Assembly: GCA_027619545.1 (NCBI GenBank)
Contig: JAQCFT010000012.1
Location: 1 to 33,690 of the forward strand
Length of the DNA: 33,690 bases
Direction of reading: 5' to 3'
Source of the DNA: Verrucomicrobiota bacterium
GTDB taxonomy: Bacteria > Verrucomicrobiota > Verrucomicrobiia > Limisphaerales > AAA164-E04
The notes beneath the pieces were generated by a model. The model searched no databases. It had not been told where the DNA came from and worked only from the letters and a program-made list of their open reading frames with translations. Below, one piece after another: positions 8,015-17,749 of this stretch. Both the position numbers and the translations under genes were made by a program. Each line of letters begins with the position of its first letter. The first letter of the stretch is position 1.

Positions 8015-10039
8015 CTATTCTCGCAGACGAATAGGAGCGTCATCTCTGGCCGAAATCAGCTCGTCATAGGTTTGTTGCATCACCGCGCCTTGAGAATCCA
8101 ACAGTAATGCGGGCCCCACGTGCTGCTCGTGACGGATCTGCTGTTGCTGATCCCAAATTTGAATGGCTTTAACCTGTGCCTGTTCCAAGAATTCGGGCCT
8201 GGACACAAAATCATAGTCAAAATGCTCGTAACCAGCAAATCGTTGCAAAGCTTGATGTGCCACATATCTCACCGCCGAATATGGGTCATCCAGCAGTTCG
8301 GCAAGAAATCGGGGTTGCCACTCGCTCCCGGCAATCTGAACCGATGCATCCCACCCGAGATGCCATGCTGCCAGTGCTCTCTGCCCGGCATCTCCCTTTA
8401 GAAGATTCAGCAATACGGAGGACACCTGCTGATCCGCCCCTCCCAAATCAGGAGACTCCCAGCCATACCTTGTTTGCAAATGTTTCGCTGTCCAACTCAG
8501 AGTGCGATCCGTGTGGCACAGATTACAAGCGTTCGGTCTTCCTGTTTGGTGACTGACCGCGGCATTGGGACTGTCTATTTCATGACTGCGAATCGCCGTC
8601 AAAAGCGAATAGGTCGTGTGCGGCATGTGACAGTTATAACACTTGCTCCCTTCCGAATCGGCCGCATGAAATGTGTGTGCTGTGAGGTTTTCTTCAAACC
8701 CGGAATGGCATTGGATACAGGCCTCATTACCGTCCATTCCCTTCGCAAGCATGTCATTCGGAGCACTGTCATGCATCGAATGACATGAAATACAGGACAT
8801 CTTTCCGTTCACATGACACGCTGATTCAAGCAGTCCGTTGTATTCACGGCCGGAAACACGGATCATCCCGTCGGACCAGAAAAAATCACGCAGAATGCTG
8901 GGGTTTTTATTCACAATTTCCTGAAGCCAGGGCTGTTCAGCCATCTTGGAGGGCTGAATGATCGGTGTTGTCTCAGTGAGATCGTCACCGGGACGATAGT
9001 CGAATCCGGTTTGTCGCCAGTTTTCCCTTTCATCCCACCATTTCATGCCATGACATTGCCCACAAAGTTGAGTCGATCGTTCGTGATCCAGATGTTCAGG
9101 ATGAATGATCGGATCCTCCCCTTTTGGAGCGGCGCTTGCATGCGTTTTGGAACGTTCCCATTCCTTGTGCCAGGCAATATGGGCTTCTCCCGGACCGTGG
9201 CAGGCCTCGCATGAAATACCGAGATCGGCCGAACTGGACATCAATAAGTCATGTTCCAGATCCTGCCCCGGATTTCCGGCAGTGACATGACAACGGATGC
9301 AGGACAAGTTCCAAATCTCCGGTTGTGATACGGCGTGGGGATCACGTATAAAGGCCGATTCACGAGGAACCCATTTCTGGTCTTTGATCAGCCAGGTAAA
9401 AGGAAAACCAATCTGCATGTTCCCATGAAACGCAGGCAACCAAAACACCTGCATGTGATGAGAACCGGTCACCAGGCTCAGCCTCAATTCAACGCCCTGC
9501 TCATACAAACCCTGACCATCTCCGACCACCACCGGTTGTCGACTCGTTATCCTTACCCAATATTCGTCGTTGCGTTTGAAGAGATTGAAAACCTCTTCGT
9601 TGTGTTCCAATCGCACCTGATCAAAGTCAGCTACAACCGTTTCAGGACTGACCACCTGGGTCATGGAACGATGATAGGTGTCGTGCCAACTGTCGAACTC
9701 CGTTTCATGGCAATCCCTGCAGGAAGCACCTCCAACATATCCATCAGGCCCCTGATTCACCGGCAACGTACTCTGAAACATTTCCGCCTGGTTCAGGGCA
9801 GCCTGCGCGGGCGGTCCGGGTTCCTGAACGATCTCTGTGGGTTTCCAGTCAAGAAGCTCCGACTCCTGATCGGGCACATCTTCTGTATGCCGGTCGAACT
9901 GAAAGACAAGTATTCCTGCAAGCAATGTCACCAAAATGATCCAGGGACCTTTCTGTCTGCTTTTATCAGGCTGTTGATCAATTTTCACGGATTGGATTGG
10001 ATGTTGATGAATGTATAACGAACGAACCCTGCCCGTCAC
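8015..10039 (-). CDS. membrane-anchored eight-haem cytochrome c with C-terminal HEAT-like region
   Basis: Up to 674 residues with eight CxxCH haem sites, at about residues 107 (CRDCH), 247 (CIRCH), 277 (CEACH), 326 (CGQCH), 416 (CISCH), 441 (CIQCH), 467 (CYNCH) and 505 (CNLCH). A single hydrophobic helix at ~33-47 (WIILVTLLAGILVFQF) anchors it with the haem part in the periplasm. The S-C-E-A-C-H-G-P-G-x-x-H box and paired CISCH/CIQCH sites are typical of cytochrome c554-like and doubled-CXXCH proteins. Residues ~540-605 look like HEAT-type helical repeats (A-L-A-A-W-H-L, R-Y-V-A-H-Q-A-L-Q-R-F). The role is probably electron transfer or reduction of a small nitrogen or sulphur compound; the active site cannot be named. 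The start is uncertain: GTG 10039 sits on the edge of the upstream terminator, and GTG 9988 gives a shorter leader and the same helix. Confidence 0.85.
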   Translation of the reverse strand: MTGRVRSLYIHQHPIQSVKIDQQPDKSRQKGPWIILVTLLAGILVFQFDRHTEDVPDQESELLDWKPTEIVQEPGPPAQAALNQAEMFQSTLPVNQGPDGYVGGASCRDCHETEFDSWHDTYHRSMTQVVSPETVVADFDQVRLEHNEEVFNLFKRNDEYWVRITSRQPVVVGDGQGLYEQGVELRLSLVTGSHHMQVFWLPAFHGNMQIGFPFTWLIKDQKWVPRESAFIRDPHAVSQPEIWNLSCIRCHVTAGNPGQDLEHDLLMSSSADLGISCEACHGPGEAHIAWHKEWERSKTHASAAPKGEDPIIHPEHLDHERSTQLCGQCHGMKWWDERENWRQTGFDYRPGDDLTETTPIIQPSKMAEQPWLQEIVNKNPSILRDFFWSDGMIRVSGREYNGLLESACHVNGKMSCISCHSMHDSAPNDMLAKGMDGNEACIQCHSGFEENLTAHTFHAADSEGSKCYNCHMPHTTYSLLTAIRSHEIDSPNAAVSHQTGRPNACNLCHTDRTLSWTAKHLQTRYGWESPDLGGADQQVSSVLLNLLKGDAGQRALAAWHLGWDASVQIAGSEWQPRFLAELLDDPYSAVRYVAHQALQRFAGYEHFDYDFVSRPEFLEQAQVKAIQIWDQQQQIRHEQHVGPALLLDSQGAVMQQTYDELISARDDAPIRLRE

Positions 10040-10041
10040 AT

Positions 10042-10073
10042 AAAAAAGAGGGCAGTCGGTATCGACTGCCCTC
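10042..10073 (-). terminator. intrinsic terminator after the pseudopilin-lipoprotein pair
   Basis: A perfect 10-bp stem (10048-10057 with 10064-10073, GAGGGCAGTC and its complement) encloses a six-base loop. Read on the minus strand it is followed by a run of six T. It lies 19 bases past the lipoprotein stop and directly before the first possible start of the cytochrome gene. Confidence 0.9.
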
Positions 10074-10091
10074 CGTGAAAAAAAATGTTAA

Positions 10092-10517
10092 TTACCGTCC
10101 CCGCCGCATCAATCGGACTTGGTTCATGGTGTTGTATGCTTTAACAGCATTCTGATCGCCTCGAGCCATGGCTTCGGTGATTTCATCCGTCACCATGCGA
10201 TAGGCAACATTCTGGTCAGCCGGATCCATCTTGGTCTTGAGCACGAGGTCAACAGCCAGTGTGTAGTTACCGGCATCCAACGCGTCTTCAACTTTGTTGA
10301 GTGCAGATTGGACAGCAGGATTGCTGGCGGTACCGCCCCCTCCACTGGAGGTGCGCCTGACGGAAGTTTTCTTCTCTTGGGTCTCAGCTTCCCCAACGGA
10401 AACATCCACATCGGATGCCACAGGAGCGGAGGCTTCGTCATCACCGCCACAGCCGGTCAACCAAAGAGCTGAAACCACCAAAGGCAGCGCGAGCAGATTT
10501 TTAAGCGAGTAAAACAT
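10092..10517 (-). CDS. small exported lipoprotein, function unknown
   Basis: A 141-residue protein from the ATG at 10517 (the frame is open to 10556). The N-terminus is a lipoprotein signal: basic start, hydrophobic core and lipobox L-T-G-C with the modified cysteine at residue 23. An acidic, flexible stretch (G-G-D-D-E-A-S-A-P) follows, then a poly-Gly segment near residue 60, and then a helical C-terminal half (P-A-V-Q-S-A-L-N-K-V-E-D-A-L-D-A-G-N-Y) that reads like one or two TPR-type helices. It ends in a basic tail, R-L-M-R-R-G-R. I do not recognise a named family. It begins 41 bases after the pseudopilin stop and is closed by the terminator, so the two genes form one transcription unit; a part in a secretion or surface structure is possible. 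Confidence 0.75.
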   Translation of the reverse strand: MFYSLKNLLALPLVVSALWLTGCGGDDEASAPVASDVDVSVGEAETQEKKTSVRRTSSGGGGTASNPAVQSALNKVEDALDAGNYTLAVDLVLKTKMDPADQNVAYRMVTDEITEAMARGDQNAVKAYNTMNQVRLMRRGR

Positions 10518-10558
10518 TATCTTCGAATCAAACTGAAAACCTTGAGTGTATGCCAAGA

Positions 10559-11410
10559 TTAAAATCCACCTTGTGGCTTGCCCGGAACACAGTAGAGATC
10601 ATTGGGAGGTTCGATGGCCAAGGGGATGTTTGATCCGCTGCGAGGGCCTACCATTTGATAAAACTTGAGGAAGGTCAGGTTCTCGGCAGCTCCCATGATG
10701 TTACCAACTGCTGAACGTCCGCCAACGTTGGTGGTTGTATCGTCGGAACGACCACCAGCGTGACGCTGGGAGATACCTTCATGAGGCTGGTTACCTGCGT
10801 CATTGAAGTAGAAAGGATCATTTTCGTCCGTTTCCCATTGAAGAATGTTTGTGGGGCGGAAATCGGTAACCTTGTAAGTTCTTCCATTTGGCAATTGAGC
10901 AGTCAATCCGCTGATCGATCCGTTCCATGTGTAACTGGTCACTTTGATCGGACGGGCCAGATATTTGGCCTTTTTGGAGCCACGGGATTCAACAGCATCC
11001 TTGGGGCAGATCATGATTTTTTCAGCACCACCAAGATAATCGGCCAATTGACCGTTCAGGAATGCCTGACGCTGCCCGACCAGTTGCGCTTCCAGCGTGG
11101 CCGCAGTTGCGGTGCTGGCGTAGGTCGGCATGATGGATGTGTCGTAAGCCCAGTTGTCAGGACCACCACCGTTACCACCCCAACTTGGATGCGGCATATA
11201 CTCTTCGTTGTCACCCGTGTACATCTGGGTGGCCAACATGATCTGCTTGACATTGTTGAAATCAAGCGTGTTCTGAGCTTTGTCTTTAGCCTTGCTCAGT
11301 GCTGGCAGCAACATGCCAGCCAGAATCGCGATGATCGCAATCACGACCAACAACTCAATCAAGGTAAACCCCTTGCTTGATTTAAACTTTGAAATGAAAC
11401 GGTTATTCAT
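10559..11410 (-). CDS. type II secretion-type pseudopilin (prepilin N-terminal methylation domain)
   Basis: 283 residues. Residues 13-35 are a textbook prepilin signal: basic leader ending K-G, cleavage before Phe15, T-L-I-E with Glu at mature position 5, then the hydrophobic helix [20 protein letters not shown]. The rest matches the abundant verrucomicrobial pseudopilins, with [18 protein letters not shown] and a C-terminal R-H-A-G-G segment. The usual short D-G-H motif near the end is not clear here; the corresponding stretch reads [10 protein letters not shown]. Such proteins are processed by prepilin peptidase and sit in the inner membrane or in a pseudopilus. No other secretion gene is next to it, as is common for these paralogues. 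The 186 bases upstream are AT-rich and probably hold its promoter. Confidence 0.92.
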   Translation of the reverse strand: MNNRFISKFKSSKGFTLIELLVVIAIIAILAGMLLPALSKAKDKAQNTLDFNNVKQIMLATQMYTGDNEEYMPHPSWGGNGGGPDNWAYDTSIMPTYASTATAATLEAQLVGQRQAFLNGQLADYLGGAEKIMICPKDAVESRGSKKAKYLARPIKVTSYTWNGSISGLTAQLPNGRTYKVTDFRPTNILQWETDENDPFYFNDAGNQPHEGISQRHAGGRSDDTTTNVGGRSAVGNIMGAAENLTFLKFYQMVGPRSGSNIPLAIEPPNDLYCVPGKPQGGF

Positions 11411-11596
11411 AATGGATTTTGTTCAGGTTGTATCAGGGAGAGTCCAGCAAATTGATAATATTTCGTCAAATATGTAATAAATGATTTTTCAAATTATTAG
11501 AATCTCTTATACTCAAATCACAATAGAAACATTTCCCTAATACAGAAGGTTCTGACTTACCCGAAGCACCCTCATCACTCATCACTCTGGAATGAT
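11411..11596. promoter_or_regulatory. AT-rich intergenic region before the pseudopilin gene
   Basis: 186 bases between the Ig-protein stop and the pseudopilin start. The part from about 11440 to 11550 is much richer in A and T than the flanks and contains several TATA-like and TTGA-like words on the minus strand (for example TTGACG at about 11465-11470), but no pair with convincing 16-18 base spacing. A promoter for the pseudopilin is expected here; its exact site is not resolved. Confidence 0.4.
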
Positions 11597-14254
11597 TCAC
11601 CGTTGAATGAGACGATAAAAAGCGGATTGTCCAATCAAAGCCTGCAAGGTCTGATTCTGCCCTTCGGTACCAGGGACATCACGCCAGACACTATCACTCA
11701 ACGCTGCTTTTGCTTGAAGCACGATACCCTCTCCGCCTTCCCACTCAATCAAGATACCACCGCCTGAAAGTGAAGCAGATGCGATGGAAAGCTGCACGAC
11801 CGGGTCTTCAGAAACTGTCAGGATGGCTTCCTGACTGATCGTTTGAGCTCCGCTTGCATCGGAAACGATCACACTGTAACTGCCTGAATCGGCGGGTTGT
11901 ACATTGCTGATTGCAAATTGTGCGCTTCGCGCTCCAGGTATATTGAACCCGCTGAAACGCCACTGAAATGTCAACGGAGCCAATCCAGTGGCTTCCACTG
12001 TGAAAGCAATGTCCTGACCGGACTGCGCGATCACGGATTGAGGCTGGCGGGTAATCACTGGAGCCTGGGTGACAGTCACCAATGCAATCTGACTGATCAC
12101 GCTACCGGCTTCATTGGATACCACCACTTTATACTCACCGGAATCACCCGGTTGAGCGTCTGAAATGACAAACTCCGGTCCGGATGCACCAGGTATGTTG
12201 AAGTTACTGATCTGCCATCGGTAACTCAGAGGGTCACTCCCGGTTGCCTGAACCGACAAGCGCACTTCAGCGCCAACCGCAACGGTCTGGCTTTGTGGTT
12301 GCCGGGTGATCTGAGGGGCTTGAGCCGCGACAGAAGCATCCACTGTCACCACTGCCGACTCACTGAAAACCTGCCCTCCCGGAGAGGTGACAATCACCCG
12401 GTATTGCCCTGCATGGGAAAGTTGAACGGAAGAAATCGTCAACGTTTGCCGCGTCTGATCCGAAAGGTTCTGCTGATTGAATTGCCATTGATATTGTAGA
12501 TTGCCGGTCCCTTGCACTCCTACGCTCAGGGAAAGGGTCTCTCCCACCTTGATGGAACGGTTGGAAGGTTGCTGGGTAATGACGGGCGGCGTGTGCACCG
12601 TCAGGGTAGCTGTCGAGCTGGTAGTCAATCCACCCAAATTGCTCACCAAAACTCGATAGGTACCGCTATCGGTTGTAGAAGCAGACGCGATGGTGAAAGT
12701 GTCGGTATTGGCATCGGGAATGTCCGTTTCATTCAATTGCCATTGGTATTCGAAGGGCCCCTCTCCGGATGCCTTCACTGTGAACGTGGCGGATTCCCCC
12801 TGCTGTGCTTCCACATTGGCAGGCTGCTGACTGATCACTGGCGGATCGGGCAATGGAGTCGAGCCGGCAGGAGCCAAAGGTGCGATAAAATCTACCCAGG
12901 CAAAATAGAATTCAGTGTCTTCCAGAGGAAAACTCGAGTCGTTCTGATAATAACGCGATTCGATGACAAATCTGCCTGGTTCGGTCTCTTCATAGGACAG
13001 AAAATCACGTGACGCAGCCTCTGTATCACGACCATTCTGTCGATGCCTTCCGGTGGCTTGAAGAATCACCATACCGTTTTTGCCCGTTTTGTTTGGAATG
13101 GACAGTTCATATTGACCGGTCCCTAAACGTTTCATGATGAAGTTGCCTCGTCCGTTGATGACAGCGCCGTCAGTACCACGTATATGGGCACCGATCAATC
13201 GATCAGCATTGTAGGGCACGAAGAGGAAGGAAAAATCAAGATTGGATTCCTCTTGGAAAAGAGGATCGGATTCGGTGTTGAATCGCCCCCAGACATCCCA
13301 GCCAGAGCCATCGTCCTTTGCGGCTGGCGAAAGGATCATTCCACTGGCAGATGAAGGAGCGACCGAGGTCATGAAAAGCATGCCATCGGTTTTGGAGTTC
13401 ACTCCAGGCAACTTGAGGGCTCCGGGGACCGCCCACGTGGCAAAGGCACGAGTCCACTGAATCAAGCTTGCGGCGTCATCCGGCAAATCACTGCTATGAT
13501 ATCCCGGAGCCAGCCATTCTCCTTCCTGAAAATCGGGGCTGGGCGAGGAGATAAAACCACCTGTCCACCCTTGATCAAACGGGAACCATGCCAGACTGAA
13601 ATCAATGGCCGCAAAGGATTCTATCCCAACCTTGTCCGTGACAACATCCATGTCCCCGGGCCCGAAAGCCCCGTCCACCATACTGTAGCCCTCTCCATCC
13701 GAACCACTTGCAGGCACACTCAAAACTCCGTAAAAATGAGGTGCCTGATCATCCCATTCCTCGCCATTCTTACGAATCGTTCCCAACATGACACCTTTGG
13801 AAGGATGCGGTCTCCAAGCTGCTCCCGACGGGGCCCAGAAAGAAAGATCATTATTCCACTCATATCGCCTCCCTTGCACAATGATATCGAAGGGAATCAC
13901 GCCGAGATTACTGTTACTGGCTTCCTCACTTGGGGCTCCAATACGGGGAGCCACCTGGGCGCGGCCATAGCTGGTCAATGTCCAAGGGATGGGCCCCTGC
14001 CCTTCCATGGAAAAGATGATATCATCTCTCTCGGCGCTGTTGTGTTGAGTTACCTGTGAGGCGTCAATGATGTAACTCACCGCTGTCACGCTGTCATTAG
14101 GATACGGCCCCGGAGCAATGGCTTCGGGATCATCCGGAATTTGGGGATTTGGCCCCGCTGGGATTTCGGCAGAAAAACCCGCAAAGCAGGTAAAGAAAAA
14201 ACAAAGGGTGATTCTGAAGACGAAAGGGCAGAATAGATTCCTGATGGTATTCAT
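11597..14254 (-). CDS. exported protein with four Ig-like domains
   Basis: 885 residues from the ATG at 14254; the frame is open to 14404, but only this start leads straight into a signal peptide (MNTIRNLFCPFVFR, then LCFFFTCFAGFSAE). Residues ~25-465 are an unrecognised beta-rich region with many Trp, Gly and Pro. From ~470 to ~820 there are four tandem Ig-like domains, each opening with P-x-I-x-x-Q-P, holding a central Y-x-W-Q/R and closing with D-S-G-x-Y-x-V-x-V-S/T. The last ~65 residues (V-L-Q-A-K-A-A-L-S-D-S-V-W, then A-F-Y-R-L-I-Q-R) match a short C-terminal module common in large exported verrucomicrobial proteins. It is likely a surface or secreted adhesion or binding protein. Alternative start: the TTG-following ATG at 14266. 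Confidence 0.82.
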   Translation of the reverse strand: MNTIRNLFCPFVFRITLCFFFTCFAGFSAEIPAGPNPQIPDDPEAIAPGPYPNDSVTAVSYIIDASQVTQHNSAERDDIIFSMEGQGPIPWTLTSYGRAQVAPRIGAPSEEASNSNLGVIPFDIIVQGRRYEWNNDLSFWAPSGAAWRPHPSKGVMLGTIRKNGEEWDDQAPHFYGVLSVPASGSDGEGYSMVDGAFGPGDMDVVTDKVGIESFAAIDFSLAWFPFDQGWTGGFISSPSPDFQEGEWLAPGYHSSDLPDDAASLIQWTRAFATWAVPGALKLPGVNSKTDGMLFMTSVAPSSASGMILSPAAKDDGSGWDVWGRFNTESDPLFQEESNLDFSFLFVPYNADRLIGAHIRGTDGAVINGRGNFIMKRLGTGQYELSIPNKTGKNGMVILQATGRHRQNGRDTEAASRDFLSYEETEPGRFVIESRYYQNDSSFPLEDTEFYFAWVDFIAPLAPAGSTPLPDPPVISQQPANVEAQQGESATFTVKASGEGPFEYQWQLNETDIPDANTDTFTIASASTTDSGTYRVLVSNLGGLTTSSTATLTVHTPPVITQQPSNRSIKVGETLSLSVGVQGTGNLQYQWQFNQQNLSDQTRQTLTISSVQLSHAGQYRVIVTSPGGQVFSESAVVTVDASVAAQAPQITRQPQSQTVAVGAEVRLSVQATGSDPLSYRWQISNFNIPGASGPEFVISDAQPGDSGEYKVVVSNEAGSVISQIALVTVTQAPVITRQPQSVIAQSGQDIAFTVEATGLAPLTFQWRFSGFNIPGARSAQFAISNVQPADSGSYSVIVSDASGAQTISQEAILTVSEDPVVQLSIASASLSGGGILIEWEGGEGIVLQAKAALSDSVWRDVPGTEGQNQTLQALIGQSAFYRLIQR

Positions 14255-14622
14255 AACTGGCAACATGTTTGAAAATCCATGAACTCGCGACATCATCGCG
14301 GATTTATACGAATCGGCAAGCATTTCTCTGCCCTCCGCTGGACGGAGTTCAAAAAATATAAATCCATTTTCGGAGGGGAAAGCGCCGTCTTGCAGCCATT
14401 TCAAAGCTCAGAGCTTTGGATCCCTTTTCGCGCTGCGATGGAAACGACACAGTTACTCGACAAAGCTCTGTCTACCCGCGTTCCCATTCTTTTGCCCAAG
14501 AATATCTTCGAGGGAGAGAAAGTTTGGATGACCTTCTCAACTTGAACATCCGCAGACTGCAATTGGACTCAAAACCGCTTTTGAGTTTCATTTTTTTGAA
14601 AACCAAAGTATCTCAAGCAAAG
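14255..14622. other. 368-base divergent intergenic region
   Basis: Lies between the divergent Ig-protein and flavoprotein genes. On the Ig-gene side there are two small perfect hairpins, each a 5-bp stem with a 5-base loop (14286-14300, CGCGA/TCGCG; 14333-14347, CTCCG/CGGAG), and a minus-strand TATAAA near 14303-14308. On the flavoprotein side there is a terminator-like hairpin described separately. Short open frames cross the region, but none has a signal, a domain or a good ribosome site, and I see no gene. Confidence 0.55.
14567..14597 (+). terminator. terminator-like hairpin in the flavoprotein leader
   Basis: An 8-bp perfect stem (ACTCAAAA at 14567-14574, TTTTGAGT at 14579-14586) with loop CCGC, followed by TTCATTTTTTT. 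The T-tract ends 25 bases before the chosen flavoprotein start. Only two of the eight pairs are G-C, so the stem is weak and may only pause polymerase. Confidence 0.4.
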
Positions 14623-16197
<1,575 letters not shown>

Positions 16198-16225
16198 AAC
16201 CGGGTGGTTCCCTTCGAATTTGAAA

Positions 16226-16429
16226 TCACCCCATTTCACCTTGAGTCTTCACCAGGCTTTCAACGCGTTTGGCCAACTTGATGGCTTGGTCGACGCATTC
16301 CTCCATGGCCTGATCCTCATTATCGGCATCCACGCGCCCGGACGAAACCTTGGCGGCAAAAATCGTGGAAGCACTGGTCAGGATGGCGATTTCGGTGGGC
16401 TGCAAGTTCATATATTCGGTTTTGATCAT
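16226..16429 (-). CDS. small hypothetical protein, 67 residues
   Basis: From the ATG at 16429 this gives 67 residues; the frame is open to 16486, inside the end of the fxsA-like gene. The ATG is preferred because AAGGTG lies six bases upstream, one of the few clear ribosome-binding sites in this window. The protein is acidic and mostly helical (Q-A-M-E-E-C-V-D-Q-A-I-K-L-A-K-R-V-E-S-L-V-K), without signal or membrane segment. I do not recognise a named family. It follows the fxsA-like gene by 53 bases on the same strand and is probably cotranscribed. Confidence 0.7.
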   Translation of the reverse strand: MIKTEYMNLQPTEIAILTSASTIFAAKVSSGRVDADNEDQAMEECVDQAIKLAKRVESLVKTQGEMG

Positions 16430-16482
16430 GCCGAACACCTTAACAAGGCAGGACCAAGCTGGCAATGGTGTTCCATCACCTC

Positions 16483-16971
16483 TCAAACATCGATCACATC
16501 ATCCCCATCAAGGTTTTGTGCAGGACGCGCGCCAGTGGATGGCGCGGATCCGGGAGCACCTTGAAATTTGCTTCCTACCGATTTGATTAATCGACGGCAA
16601 ATCAGTGCGCGTACGGGGGGAATGAGCAGACAGAAACCGATCGAATCGGTCAGGATACCGGGTGTGATCAAGACCAGCCCCGCAACCAAAATCAACAAAC
16701 CCTCGAAAAGAGCCCCGGCAGGCATCCTTCCCTGGCTTAACTCGATTTGGATTTTCTGAATGGTGGCAAATCCCTGCCGATGCGCCAGGGTGCCGCCAAT
16801 CACGCCCGTCATCAGGATCAACCACAAGGTCACCCCCCATCCCATGACCGCCCCGAGCTTCAAGATCAGCCACAGTTCAAGCAATGGGAACCCCACAAAC
16901 AAGAGCAACCACTTCCACAGTCCTCCAGGTTTCACCCTCCGTTGACTGTTCCAATTAAACTGAACAAACAT
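16483..16971 (-). CDS. fxsA: FxsA-family inner membrane protein
   Basis: A 162-residue membrane protein from the ATG at 16971 (the frame is open to 17037, but the extra residues are low in sense). Hydrophobic segments at ~21-38, 45-60 and 90-118 and the conserved pattern E-L-W-L-I-L-K-L-G, T-G-V-I-G-G-T-L-A-H-R-Q-G, then L-I-T-P-G-I-L-T-D and L-L-I-P-P-V-R identify FxsA. In E. coli the protein relieves F-plasmid exclusion of phage T7; its cellular job is not settled. The C-terminal ~40 residues are a polar, Gly/Ala/Pro-rich tail ending in D-G-D-D-V-I-D-V, a layout often seen in this family. There is no clear ribosome-binding site. Confidence 0.85.
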   Translation of the reverse strand: MFVQFNWNSQRRVKPGGLWKWLLLFVGFPLLELWLILKLGAVMGWGVTLWLILMTGVIGGTLAHRQGFATIQKIQIELSQGRMPAGALFEGLLILVAGLVLITPGILTDSIGFCLLIPPVRALICRRLIKSVGSKFQGAPGSAPSTGARPAQNLDGDDVIDV

Positions 16972-17079
16972 ACTCAAACAACATGACCTACCCCCACCAG
17001 ACCGCAAGGAGGCGGCCAAGACCAGAAAAACTTTCATGAAGTTGTTGTCAGATCACCGTTTTAAGGGTAACGAAGGGAG

Positions 17080-17211
17080 GTGCCTTTTCTTACCCAGAAG
17101 GAACAATGGGCGGTATTTTGGATCCTGGTTCTGTTGATGGTCGGGTATGGTGTCAAACACCATCGTGCCTCCCGCCCCCAGCAGCCAGGGCAAATCCAGT
17201 CGGCGCCTTGA
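17080..17211 (+). CDS. possible 43-residue single-pass membrane protein
   Basis: A short frame starting GTG at 17080 and ending TGA at 17209-17211. It would encode a polar N-terminus P-F-L-T-Q-K-E-Q, one hydrophobic helix W-A-V-F-W-I-L-V-L-L-M-V-G-Y-G-V, a basic K-H-H-R-A-S-R-P flank and a Gln/Pro-rich tail. That is the topology of a small N-in or N-out membrane protein. The stop overlaps the GAGGTG ribosome site of the next gene, which fits translational coupling. The weak point is the start: a GGGAG runs directly into the GTG and the frame is closed just upstream, so initiation there is not ideal. There is no homology evidence available here. Confidence 0.45.
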   Translation: MPFLTQKEQWAVFWILVLLMVGYGVKHHRASRPQQPGQIQSAP

Positions 17212-17219
17212 GGTGAACG

Positions 17220-17669
17220 ATGCAGACACTAGACTTTGACCAGACTATTGAGCAGATTTCGCAGACCGATCCACGGTTTGCGGCAGACGCCTATTATTTC
17301 CTCAGGGACGCGCTGGACCATACCCAGGCCCAGCTCAGAAAACCAAGCTCGGGGCGCAAGCAACCCCAACACGTCAGCGGCAAAGAACTGCTGGAGGGCA
17401 TTCGTGATCTCGCCATTGAACAGTTCGGCCCCATGGCCTTGACCGTCCTCAACGATTGGGGCGTTACCAGGTGCGAAGATTTCGGGGAGATTGTGTTCAA
17501 CATGGTTGACAGCAAACTGCTTTCAAAGACTGCGGACGATACCCGCGAAGATTTCAAATCCATTTATGACTTTGAGGAAGCGTTTCGCAAACCTTTCCTT
17601 CCCCGCATGCGGCTTCCCTTTTCCCCGGAAAAACCAAGATCAAACCAAACACAAAAGGACAGGGCCTGA
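17220..17669 (+). CDS. Minf_1886 family protein
   Basis: 149 residues, cytoplasmic, no signal. The sequence carries the hallmarks of the Minf_1886 family, named after a Methylacidiphilum gene and found in Verrucomicrobia and Planctomycetes: D-P-R-F-A-A-D-A-Y-Y-F-L near the start, H-V-S-G-K-E-L-L-E-G-I-R-D in the middle, Q-F-G-P-M-A-L-T-V-L-N-D-W-G-V-T and E-D-F-G-E-I-V-F-N-M-V, and the late R-E-D-F-K-S-I-Y-D-F-E-E-A-F. The function of the family is unknown. The ATG at 17220 has a good GAGGTG site four bases upstream. The M16 peptidase gene follows after 80 bases on the same strand. Confidence 0.9.
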   Translation: MQTLDFDQTIEQISQTDPRFAADAYYFLRDALDHTQAQLRKPSSGRKQPQHVSGKELLEGIRDLAIEQFGPMALTVLNDWGVTRCEDFGEIVFNMVDSKLLSKTADDTREDFKSIYDFEEAFRKPFLPRMRLPFSPEKPRSNQTQKDRA

Positions 17670-17749
17670 CCCCTGCTTACAATCATCCGCCTCTGCCCGA
17701 ACATGCCCCCATGTCCCGATAGAGTGGATGATCCAATGAATTATTTGAC

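Noticed and set aside
14279-14545. 88-residue open frame between the Ig-protein and flavoprotein genes
   Set aside because: No ribosome-binding site, domain or signal; composition looks non-coding and it overlaps the likely promoter and leader of the Ig gene.
14416-14622. N-terminal extension of the COG2509 flavoprotein
   Set aside because: The added residues have no family similarity and cross a terminator-like hairpin; ATG 14623 begins just before the conserved domain.
16202-16231. Weak inverted repeat GGGTG/CACCC between the flavoprotein and the small minus-strand gene
   Set aside because: Only five pairs with a 20-base loop and no T-tract; not enough to call a terminator.
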